DNA of 12,917 nt from Campylobacterales bacterium (GTDB lineage Bacteria; Campylobacterota; Campylobacteria; Campylobacterales; QNZT01): contig JALWRO010000203.1 in assembly GCA_027080605.1 (NCBI GenBank), positions 4,184 through 17,100 on the forward strand, read 5' to 3'. The notes below the pieces were generated by a model that saw nothing but the letters and a program-made list of their open reading frames with translations, did no database searches and was not told where the DNA came from. Shown one piece after another: positions 6,475 to 12,261 of this stretch. The position numbers and the translations under genes were made by a program. Each line of letters opens with the position of its first letter. Position 1 is the first letter of the stretch.

Positions 6475-8535
6475 ATGTTGATCGACTCTGTGTGTGCATA
6501 TTGCGGTGTCGGATGCGATATCAGCGCAGAGGTCGAGAACAATACTATTCTCAAAGTTTCCGCACGACCTGACGGAGAGGTGAGTGAAGGGAAACTGTGT
6601 GTCAAAGGCAAGTACGGCTTTGACTTTGCCCTCTCCAAAAACCGTCTGGGTAAAGTGAAAATTAAAAAAGCCTTTCTGGACAAACACGCACTCTTTTTAC
6701 CCTCAGAGATACGCACTGCACTGGAAGCGTACGATATTGATTCTCAGGGCTATATTCATCCTTCTCTTCATGAAGCCTACAAACTGATTGCCTGGAAAAT
6801 CAAACAGGTGAAGATGCAGCACGGTAATTTTGCGTTTGCTTCCATCGGCGGTGCGCGCGGAAATTGTGAAAGTTCTTACGTTTTTCAGAAATTTACAAGA
6901 CAGGTGCTGCATTCGCCGCATATTGACAACTGTGCGAGAGTCTGCCATGCACCGACACTGAAGGGGATGCGTTCTATCATCGGTGAGGGTGCGGCGACCA
7001 ATCCGTTTCGGGATATTCATAAAGCGGAGTTCATGATCGTGATCGGTTCCAATACGACCGAAGGGCATCCTATTGTGGCGAACAAGATTATATCTGCCGT
7101 CAAAAAAGGTGCGGGACTTGCCGTATTTGACGTACGTACTATTCCGCTTGCCAAAAGTGCGAAGTACAATGCTATTATCCCCTTTGAAACGAATTTGATG
7201 GTGTTAAACATGATGGCGCATACGATCATCTCCGAAAAACTGTACGATGCCTCTTTTATCGAAAAACGCACCAAAGATTTTGAGAAATATAAAGCAGAAA
7301 TACTGGCTGATCCGTATGCTGATCCGGAATTTTTTCAAAAAATCAGCGGTTATGAATATCTGACTGAAATGATCAAAGAAATAGCACGGGAGTATGCCGC
7401 GAAAAAGTCGGTTATATTGTGGGGGCTGGGGATCACGGAGCATCTTGACGGCTCTTATGCAGCCGCCGCGATTTGCAATCTTGCCGTCATGACCGCCAAT
7501 ATCGGTAAAGAGGGTGCCGGACTGATGCCGCTTCGCGGGCAAAACAATGTCCAGGGTACGTGTGATATGGGGTGTCTGCCTTATTATAACCCGGATTATG
7601 AAAAACCGCTGGTGGAGGGGAAAAAGACACCGGACATCATCAATGCCATTGATGAAGGCGAGATCAAAGTACTTTTCAATATGGGAGAGGATATTGCCCA
7701 CATTCACCCCAACCAGACCAAAATACACCGTGCTTTGGAAAAACTGGAATTGCTGGTGGTCAACGAACTGTTTGATAATGAAATTACACAATTTGCAGAT
7801 GTGGTATTCGGTGTCAAAAGCGGCTATGAAAAGAGTGGTGTTTACGTCAATGCAGAGCGGCGGATGCACCTTTCGCAGCCGATGGTGGAAAATGACTTGC
7901 CGGATGACTGGGAAGTGATTCAGGGTATCGCCGCAGCGCTTGGTGAAGATATGGGGTACAAAAACAGCCGTGATATCTGGGAAGAGGTGCAGGTGAAAGT
8001 TCCCAAACGTTTTTCGGGGGCGGATTACGACAAACTGATTAAAAACAGAGTTGCGGGACTGCAGTGGCCGGTTTTTAAAGAGGAGACGCCGATATTACAC
8101 ACCGAAACGTTCCGTACCCGAGACGGTCTGGCGACTTTTCGTTACAAGCCGTGGTTTTTACGGGGAATGGTACGCGAAATTGTTCATCAAAAGCGTAAAC
8201 ATTTCTATCTGACTACCGGTCGTGTCATTGCCCACTACAACAATGCCGCACAGACAAAACAGAGTCTGAAGCTTCTCAAACGTCACAGTGAAGATGTCGT
8301 GCTGATCTCCAGGGAAGATGCCTCTTTTGTCGCGGGTAAAGAGAAGATTGTACTGAAATCCCGCTACGGCAAGAGTGAACCGCTGAAGTACAAACTGACC
8401 GATCAGGTCAGACAGGGAACGCTGTTTGTCTCTTTTCACCACGCCAAAAGCAAGATCAACTTTCTCTTCGGCGATGAAGCGGATGAGTTGACCAAAACAG
8501 CGCGTTTCAAATCGGTCAAGGTCTGTATTGAGTAG
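6475..8535 (+). CDS. FdhF-type molybdopterin formate dehydrogenase catalytic subunit (Cys form), solitary
   Basis: Molybdenum (or tungsten) bis-MGD oxidoreductase predicted to interconvert formate and CO2. The N-terminal [4Fe-4S] motif is Cys7, Cys10, Cys14 and Cys42, with Lys44 positioned for electron transfer as in E. coli FdhF. The catalytic block NCARVCHAPT (152-161) has Cys157 where FdhF has selenocysteine, followed by the essential His158. PLRGQNNVQGTCDMG (351-365) carries Arg353, equivalent to the FdhF active-site Arg. A C-terminal MopB domain (about 575-686) begins YLTTGRVIAHY. There is no TAT signal, so it is cytoplasmic. Length is 686 versus about 715 for FdhF. Residues about 55-115, between the cluster domain and the first MGD-binding half, lack the usual TPLIR segment. 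No electron-transfer subunit, maturation or moco gene lies nearby. It starts 3 nt after hom and overlaps yraN by 8 nt. A related non-formate MopB enzyme is possible, but the Cys-His/Arg set favours formate. Confidence 0.9.
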   Translation: MLIDSVCAYCGVGCDISAEVENNTILKVSARPDGEVSEGKLCVKGKYGFDFALSKNRLGKVKIKKAFLDKHALFLPSEIRTALEAYDIDSQGYIHPSLHEAYKLIAWKIKQVKMQHGNFAFASIGGARGNCESSYVFQKFTRQVLHSPHIDNCARVCHAPTLKGMRSIIGEGAATNPFRDIHKAEFMIVIGSNTTEGHPIVANKIISAVKKGAGLAVFDVRTIPLAKSAKYNAIIPFETNLMVLNMMAHTIISEKLYDASFIEKRTKDFEKYKAEILADPYADPEFFQKISGYEYLTEMIKEIAREYAAKKSVILWGLGITEHLDGSYAAAAICNLAVMTANIGKEGAGLMPLRGQNNVQGTCDMGCLPYYNPDYEKPLVEGKKTPDIINAIDEGEIKVLFNMGEDIAHIHPNQTKIHRALEKLELLVVNELFDNEITQFADVVFGVKSGYEKSGVYVNAERRMHLSQPMVENDLPDDWEVIQGIAAALGEDMGYKNSRDIWEEVQVKVPKRFSGADYDKLIKNRVAGLQWPVFKEETPILHTETFRTRDGLATFRYKPWFLRGMVREIVHQKRKHFYLTTGRVIAHYNNAAQTKQSLKLLKRHSEDVVLISREDASFVAGKEKIVLKSRYGKSEPLKYKLTDQVRQGTLFVSFHHAKSKINFLFGDEADELTKTARFKSVKVCIE

Positions 8536-8848
8536 AGAGAAGGGGAATTTTGCTGAAGAGAGGGCATGCTCCTTTTTGAGAGATCGGGGATTTGAGATTC
8601 TCGACCGAAACTACCACTCTCGTTTCGGAGAAATCGATATTATCGCACTTCATGAAAACGTACTCCATTTTGTCGAAGTCAAAAGCGGCGACGGTGAACC
8701 GGCGTATAGAATCACGCCCTCCAAACTCTCGAAAATCATCAAAACCGCTATGATCTATATGCAGAAAAAACACCTTGATACCGATTACTGTTTCGATGCA
8801 GTGATTGTCACCGAAGAGATAGAATTTATAGGAAATATCACACTGTGA
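8528..8848 (+). CDS. yraN: YraN/UPF0102 family nuclease-fold protein
   Basis: Small cytoplasmic protein of the UPF0102 family, with a restriction-endonuclease-like fold and no firmly established role. The 106 residues show the family layout: an N-terminal helix (GNFAEERACSFLRDRGFEIL), then RFGEIDIIA (32-40) and FVEVKSG (48-54). Asp37, Glu50 and Lys52 form the PD-(D/E)xK-like set. A C-terminal FDAVIV strand replaces the usual RFDVV. The chosen TTG start overlaps the end of the formate dehydrogenase gene by 8 nt, has a weak AAGG 6 nt upstream, and gives the family-typical N-terminus with its conserved Gly at residue 6. In C. jejuni yraN directly follows hom, as I recall; here the formate dehydrogenase gene intervenes. 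It is followed by dbpA with a 4-nt overlap. Confidence 0.93.
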   Translation: MSREKGNFAEERACSFLRDRGFEILDRNYHSRFGEIDIIALHENVLHFVEVKSGDGEPAYRITPSKLSKIIKTAMIYMQKKHLDTDYCFDAVIVTEEIEFIGNITL

Positions 8849-10218
8849 AACAGAAATTTGAAACACTTGACCTCCCTGCTGCTTTACCCGAAGCGTTGAT
8901 AGAAACACTTCATGAACTGGGATTTACCACGATGACAGAGATTCAGGAAAAGAGTCTGCCGGTGGCGCTTTCCGGCAAAGATGTGATCGCACAGGCAAAA
9001 ACGGGCAGCGGCAAGACGGCAGCGTTTGGCATACCGCTTGTCATGAAAGGGGATGTGACAAAGCGCATTCCTCAGGGAATAGTGCTTTGCCCGACACGGG
9101 AACTGGCGGAGCAGGTGGCAAAAGCGTTGCGACAGTTCGGGCGGTGGAAAAAGAACCTGAAAATTCTGACACTCAGCGGTGGTATGCCGATGCGACCGCA
9201 AATGTCTTCATTGGAACACGGCGCGCATATTGTCGTCGGGACACCCGGGCGGATTCTCGACCATTTGAGCAAACAGACGCTGAGGTTGGATAAGACAGAG
9301 ATCGTCGTACTGGATGAAGCGGACAGAATGCTCGATATGGGATTTCATGAAGATATAGAGAAAATTCTTTCCCGGATGCCCCGGGAGAGACAGACACTCC
9401 TTTTTTCCGCAACATTTCCGCCTGAAACGGAAGCAATCGCCCAACGTTTCATGAAAGAGCCTGTACGGGTCGAAGCGGAATCGGAACACGCACCGGAAGT
9501 GATCGAAGAGCGCTTTTTTGAAGTATCCGAAGAGGGACAGGAAGAGGCGCTGGTAAAAGTTTTACAGGTGTATCGACCGGAATCTGCCATCGTGTTTGCC
9601 AACACCAAAGCGGAGGTGATGGATTTGACCGACTTTTTAAGAGATGCGGGGTTTTCGGCGCTGGATTTGCACGGCGATCTGGAGCAATATGAACGCACCG
9701 AGACACTGTTGCAATTTGCCAACCGGAGTATTCGTATTGTCGTGGCGACCGATGTTGCCGCCAGAGGGCTGGATATTGACAGTGTGGAGATGGTGGTCAA
9801 TTACGGCTTACCGCGTAAAAAAGAGGATTATATTCACCGGACAGGACGAACGGGCAGGGTCGGCAAGTGTGGTAAAGCGGTCACCCTTCTGACAAGTGCG
9901 CAGAAACGTAAATTGTCAGAGTTTACAGCATTACCGACAGAATTTCTGGATATGAAAGCGGTTGACGAAACTGTACAACTCAAAGCTGCAATGAAAACCA
10001 TCGCCATTCGCGGTGGCAAGAAAAATAAACTCCGTGCAGGAGATATTCTCGGAACACTCTGCAAAGAGATCGGTTTGAGTAAAGAAGCCGTAGGGAAGAT
10101 CGATATTTTCGATTTCGATGCCTATGTCGCAGTGGAAAAAGGTGTTTTTCGCAAGGCGCGCGAAGGGTTGCAGCGCGGAAAAATCAAAAACAGAAAATTC
10201 AAAGTCCGGGAACTTTGA
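8845..10218 (+). CDS. dbpA: ATP-dependent DEAD-box RNA helicase DbpA
   Basis: RNA helicase that assists 50S subunit assembly; E. coli DbpA recognises hairpin 92 of 23S rRNA. Length 457 equals the usual DbpA length. Helicase motifs are all visible: Q motif (GFTTMTEIQ, 26-34), Walker A AKTGSGKT (51-58), PTRELA (83-88), TPGR (133-136), DEAD (157-160), SAT (188-190), ATDVAARGLDI (301-311) and HRTGRTGR (331-338). The C-terminal RNA-binding domain (about 394-457, KLRAGDILG and VGKIDIFDFDAYVAVEK) is the DbpA/CsdA-type RRM-like domain that gives DbpA its specificity. The GTG start overlaps yraN's stop by 4 nt, with AGGA 11 nt upstream. In C. jejuni thioredoxin follows yraN, as I recall, so dbpA is a different neighbour here. 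It ends flush against a convergent gene with no space for a terminator. Confidence 0.95.
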   Translation: MKQKFETLDLPAALPEALIETLHELGFTTMTEIQEKSLPVALSGKDVIAQAKTGSGKTAAFGIPLVMKGDVTKRIPQGIVLCPTRELAEQVAKALRQFGRWKKNLKILTLSGGMPMRPQMSSLEHGAHIVVGTPGRILDHLSKQTLRLDKTEIVVLDEADRMLDMGFHEDIEKILSRMPRERQTLLFSATFPPETEAIAQRFMKEPVRVEAESEHAPEVIEERFFEVSEEGQEEALVKVLQVYRPESAIVFANTKAEVMDLTDFLRDAGFSALDLHGDLEQYERTETLLQFANRSIRIVVATDVAARGLDIDSVEMVVNYGLPRKKEDYIHRTGRTGRVGKCGKAVTLLTSAQKRKLSEFTALPTEFLDMKAVDETVQLKAAMKTIAIRGGKKNKLRAGDILGTLCKEIGLSKEAVGKIDIFDFDAYVAVEKGVFRKAREGLQRGKIKNRKFKVREL

Positions 10219-10686
10219 TTATCCGCCTACCGAAATATTGCCGAAACTGCCGTTTTTATAGTCATATGCCTGACCAAATCCGAAGACTGCGCGACCGCTG
10301 ACCGGTGTGAGTGCAAAGAGTTGAAAATCCGGCATGGTTTTGTAGATATTAGCCAGCTCCCCGAACCTGTCTTCAAAAAGTGTCATCGCCCCGTTGAAGA
10401 CAATGCTCCCTCTCTCCACCGGTTCCAGCTCTACCGTAAACGTGACACGCCGTCTGGCGAAGATATTGGATGATTTGGCTTCATCTTCGATGAAAAGGAT
10501 TGACGCAACGGGTCTTTGGATAAGATTGCGTGTATGCGAAGACATGCCGGAAATACAGATATAGAACTTGTCGTCATTTTGGATGAATGGTGCATAGGAA
10601 GTGTGCGGTAAACCGGCATCATCAACAGATGAGATAATCATCGATTGCAGCGAATCGATCAGCTTCCACGGATCATTTTTGAGCAT
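10219..10686 (-). CDS. HugZ/HutZ-family split-barrel protein, C-terminal haem-ligand His not found
   Basis: Member of the pyridoxamine-phosphate-oxidase-like split-barrel fold. Relatives HutZ (Vibrio cholerae) and HugZ (Helicobacter pylori) bind and degrade haem to release iron. Family blocks are SLQSMIISSVDDAGLPHTSYAPF (12-34), SSHTRNL (49-55), ASILFIEDEA (61-70), IFARRRVTF (75-83), PDFQLFALTP (119-128) and GFGQAYDY (136-143). The start at 10686 (155 residues) is chosen because the ATG there has a perfect AAGGAG 6 nt upstream. A longer start at 10707 would begin inside the TATAAT promoter box. HutZ and HugZ use a histidine near the C-terminus as haem ligand; here the tail (NGSFGNISVGG) has none, and only His28 and His51 exist. 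It may therefore bind haem differently, or bind flavin or nothing. The stop abuts the dbpA stop. Confidence 0.88.
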   Translation of the reverse strand: MLKNDPWKLIDSLQSMIISSVDDAGLPHTSYAPFIQNDDKFYICISGMSSHTRNLIQRPVASILFIEDEAKSSNIFARRRVTFTVELEPVERGSIVFNGAMTLFEDRFGELANIYKTMPDFQLFALTPVSGRAVFGFGQAYDYKNGSFGNISVGG

Positions 10687-10692
10687 ATAAAT

Positions 10693-10698
10693 CTCCTT
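10693..10698 (-). promoter_or_regulatory. Strong ribosome binding site fixing the HugZ-like start
   Basis: Reads AAGGAG on the minus strand, 6 nt before the ATG at 10686. It decides between two in-frame ATGs: the other, at 10707, has no ribosome binding site and overlaps the -10 box. Confidence 0.85.
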
Positions 10699-10705
10699 TG
10701 GTTCC

Positions 10706-10711
10706 ATTATA
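10706..10711 (-). promoter_or_regulatory. -10 box of the HugZ-like gene
   Basis: Perfect TATAAT on the minus strand, with GA before it and a T-rich tract further upstream (complement of 10726-10740). Transcription would start near 10699, giving a leader of only about a dozen nt that contains the ribosome binding site. A second -10-like TATACT lies 8 nt upstream. Confidence 0.65.
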
Positions 10712-10715
10712 TCAG

Positions 10716-10725
10716 TATAGCTATA
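10716..10725. repeat. 10-bp perfect palindrome between divergent promoters
   Basis: TATAGCTATA lies between the HugZ-like and nitroreductase promoters, directly upstream of the HugZ-like -10 box. It could be an operator half, or simply chance in AT-rich DNA. Confidence 0.35.
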
Positions 10726-10745
10726 AAAAATTTTACTTTTTACGT

Positions 10746-10751
10746 TATAAT
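10746..10751 (+). promoter_or_regulatory. -10 box of the nitroreductase gene
   Basis: Perfect TATAAT within TACGTTATAATTTG, after a T-rich tract, 38 nt before the nitroreductase ATG. Predicted start near 10758, leader about 31 nt. It lies within a TTATAA-N4-TTATAA inverted repeat (10745-10760), which might bind a regulator but is low in complexity. Confidence 0.65.
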
Positions 10752-10788
10752 TTGTTATAAAGATAAATTATATACACAAGGAGCACTG

Positions 10789-11397
10789 ATGCGTAACTGT
10801 TTTGAGGAGGCGTTGCACTTTCGTCACGCCTGTAAACTATTTGATCCCGCCAAAAAGATCACGCAGGAGGATTTGCACTTTATTCTAGAGAGTGCACGGA
10901 TGGCGCCGAGTTCGTTCGGTATGGAAGGATGGGAGTTCTGGGTGGTACAGGACGGTGCACTGAAAGAGCAGTTGAAGCCTTTATGCTGGAATCAGCCGCA
11001 GATTACGTCATGCAGCGATCTTGTGGTGCTGCTGTCGATGAAAAATATGCGCTCTGACAACCCACATGTCAGGGAACAGTTCAGACCGCGGGGTGAGCTG
11101 TATGAGAAATATATCGAGACCTATAAAAATTTCATCGATGCCCGCAGTGATGAAGAGATCAACTGCTGGAGCGGAAAACAGGTTTATATCGCATCCGGTT
11201 TTTTGATGCTCGGTGCCGCTTCGATCGGTGTTGATTCCTGTCCGATAGAGGGATTTGATAAAGCAAAAGTCGAAGCACTGCTGGGGGTTGATACCGACCG
11301 GTTTGAGATTCAGCATCTCGTTGCACTGGGATACCGTGCCAAAGAGCAGCAGCCCCGTCACAGACGACCGTTTGAAAATGTAGTAAAGTTTCTTTAA
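10789..11397 (+). CDS. NAD(P)H nitroreductase, NfsB/RdxA type
   Basis: FMN-dependent oxidoreductase of the nitroreductase family. Relatives reduce nitroaromatics and quinones using NAD(P)H without oxygen sensitivity; the physiological substrate is usually unclear. The 202 residues show RHACKLFDP (12-20, FMN phosphate contact), ILESARMAPSSFGMEGWEF (32-50), the KQVYIASGFLMLGAASIG helix (130-147), DSCPIEGFD (149-157) and LVALGYR (177-183). The RHACK..FD and GxDSCxIxGFD blocks resemble Helicobacter RdxA and E. coli NfsB. The ATG at 10789 is chosen because AAGGAG lies 5 nt upstream and a -10 box before it. The longer in-frame reading from 10645 would run through the promoter and the divergent gene. 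It shares a divergent promoter region with the HugZ-like gene, and its stop overlaps that of the VanZ-like gene by 4 nt. Confidence 0.92.
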   Translation: MRNCFEEALHFRHACKLFDPAKKITQEDLHFILESARMAPSSFGMEGWEFWVVQDGALKEQLKPLCWNQPQITSCSDLVVLLSMKNMRSDNPHVREQFRPRGELYEKYIETYKNFIDARSDEEINCWSGKQVYIASGFLMLGAASIGVDSCPIEGFDKAKVEALLGVDTDRFEIQHLVALGYRAKEQQPRHRRPFENVVKFL

Positions 11398-11762
11398 ACC
11401 AGAGGCTGGGGTGCGAATCTGTCTCTTAGATAGCGAAAACTGCTCAATGCAAACTGAAAAGAGAGTATACCGCCGAGGTCGGCGATGACATCGTAAACAC
11501 TGGCATCGCGATAGGGTAGAAACGACTGGACGATTTCGATAAAAATGCCAAACAACAGCAGTGCAGTAACGTTTCTGATACGTGCGTTATAAGTGGAGGA
11601 AGCGCGGTTCAATAACAGTGAAAGCGTAAAAAAAGCCATGAAGTGTTTCACCTTGTCTTCATTCGGATTGTCAATAAATGAGATATCATGAGAAGTGATT
11701 GCCATATAAAAGACAAAGAGCGTCGTCAGCAAGAAGAGTGTTTTATAGTAAAGTTTGTTCAT
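11394..11762 (-). CDS. VanZ-like small membrane protein
   Basis: 122-residue inner-membrane protein of the VanZ-like family. VanZ itself gives low-level teicoplanin resistance, but most chromosomal homologues have no known role. Hydrophobic segments are at about 7-24, 50-62, 74-91 and a weaker one at 104-116. Family residues are present: DKVKHF (46-51), Glu86 and Gln89 in FIEIVQSFLPYRDAS, Arg95-Asp96, and D-V-I-A-D-L-G-G (101-108). The ATG has AAGGA about 6 nt upstream, and a long inverted repeat touches that ribosome binding site. The stop overlaps the convergent nitroreductase stop. A small exported-protein gene lies 62 bp upstream in the same direction and could be cotranscribed. Confidence 0.85.
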   Translation of the reverse strand: MNKLYYKTLFLLTTLFVFYMAITSHDISFIDNPNEDKVKHFMAFFTLSLLLNRASSTYNARIRNVTALLLFGIFIEIVQSFLPYRDASVYDVIADLGGILSFQFALSSFRYLRDRFAPQPLV

Positions 11763-11771
11763 GAAGTTTCC

Positions 11772-11804
11772 TTAGAGTAGCGATAAAATCTTACGCTACT
11801 CTAA
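11772..11804. repeat. Perfect 11-bp inverted repeat before the VanZ-like gene
   Basis: Arms TTAGAGTAGCG (11772-11782) and CGCTACTCTAA (11794-11804) are exact complements separated by an 11-nt AT-rich loop (11783-11793). On the minus strand the second arm runs into the AAGGA ribosome binding site of the VanZ-like gene, so an RNA hairpin could affect translation. No U-tract follows on either strand, so it does not look like an intrinsic terminator. A dyad operator is the other reading. A minus-strand -10-like TATTAT lies at 11806-11811, directly beside it. Confidence 0.8.
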
Positions 11805-11824
11805 CATAATAGTATTAAGTTTCC

Positions 11825-12097
11825 TTAAAAAGAAGCGTAGTTCTGTAAAAGACGCTCTCTTCGTTGCAATTGTGTGAGTTGTCTCGTCTCTTCTCTGGCT
11901 GTCAGAGATGTAAGAGTTATGCTTCCTGCGGCAGTTTTGATTTTGGCGAGTTTTTTGTCTCTGAGTGCCATAAGATGGTTACGATCGTTTTCCATAACTT
12001 TTTGTTTGATGACTCTGTAGTCAGTATGGTTTTTGGCGTATACCGCAGAAGTGGAGAGGATCATACTTCCTAAAAGTGATAAAAATATTTTTTGCAT
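11825..12097 (-). CDS. Small exported protein, unknown function
   Basis: I do not recognise a family. The 90-residue product has a Sec signal peptide (MQKIFLSLLGSMILSTSAVYA, cleavage probably after about residue 21). The mature part is about 69 residues, highly charged and probably helical (KQKVMENDRNHLMALRDKKL, then REETRQLTQLQRRERLLQNY), with no Cys or later membrane helix. It should be periplasmic. The ATG at 12097 is preferred over the TTG six codons upstream because AAAGGA lies 7 nt before it, and the TTG lacks a site. A -10-like TATAAG lies upstream at 12128-12133. The next gene on this strand is the VanZ-like gene, 62 bp on. Confidence 0.75.
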   Translation of the reverse strand: MQKIFLSLLGSMILSTSAVYAKNHTDYRVIKQKVMENDRNHLMALRDKKLAKIKTAAGSITLTSLTAREETRQLTQLQRRERLLQNYASF

Positions 12098-12127
12098 TTT
12101 GTTTTCCTTTGTCAATGTTTGTTTCCC

Positions 12128-12133
12128 TTATAT
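12128..12133 (-). promoter_or_regulatory. Candidate -10 box of the small exported-protein gene
   Basis: Reads GATATAAGGG on the minus strand, with hexamer TATAAG. Predicted start is near 12121, with a leader of about 24 nt carrying the AAAGGA site. The match is imperfect. Confidence 0.4.
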
Positions 12134-12177
12134 CGGCACAGGATGTGAAAACTTAACCATAAATTACTGTAAAAAAG

Positions 12178-12200
12178 ATATTGAAAAGGATTTTCAATAT
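12178..12200. promoter_or_regulatory. Perfect 10-bp inverted repeat upstream of feoB, possible Fur site
   Basis: Arms ATATTGAAAA and TTTTCAATAT flank GGA. The core TGAAAAGGATTTTCA matches the general Fur 7-1-7 pattern (TGATAATnATTATCA) at 11 of 14 positions by hand count. It sits just upstream of the predicted feoB promoter, where Fur control of ferrous iron uptake is well known. Binding is inferred. Confidence 0.6.
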
Positions 12201-12204
12201 TAAC

Positions 12205-12219
12205 TTATCTTTAAGATAA
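12205..12219. promoter_or_regulatory. Second palindrome over the feoB -35 region
   Basis: TTATCTTTAAGATAA has perfect 7-bp arms around a central T. Its centre is 23 bp from that of the first palindrome, about two helical turns, and it covers the -35 area of the predicted feoB promoter, a repressor-like position. It matches the Fur pattern less well than the first site. Confidence 0.5.
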
Positions 12220-12226
12220 CTTGGGC

Positions 12227-12232
12227 TAAAAT
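12227..12232 (+). promoter_or_regulatory. -10 box of the feoB promoter
   Basis: TAAAAT preceded by TTGGGC, 29 nt before the feoB ATG. Predicted start is near 12239, with a leader of about 23 nt carrying AGAGG (12252-12256). Confidence 0.55.
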
Positions 12233-12261
12233 TCTTCCAACTTAATTTACCAGAGGTACTT

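Noticed and set aside
6931..6951. Selenocysteine use in the formate dehydrogenase
   Set aside because: The active-site codon is TGC (Cys), not TGA, so no recoding is needed.
7204..7869. 221-codon minus-strand open frame opposite the formate dehydrogenase gene
   Set aside because: Shadow of a well-supported gene; it has no ribosome binding site and no recognisable domain.
10645..10788. 48-codon N-terminal extension of the nitroreductase
   Set aside because: It would be translated through both divergent promoters and part of the HugZ-like gene. The ATG at 10789 has a strong ribosome binding site and gives the normal family N-terminus.
11772..11804. Inverted repeat as a rho-independent terminator
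   Set aside because: No T-run follows the stem on either strand, and on the minus strand it is immediately followed by a start region.
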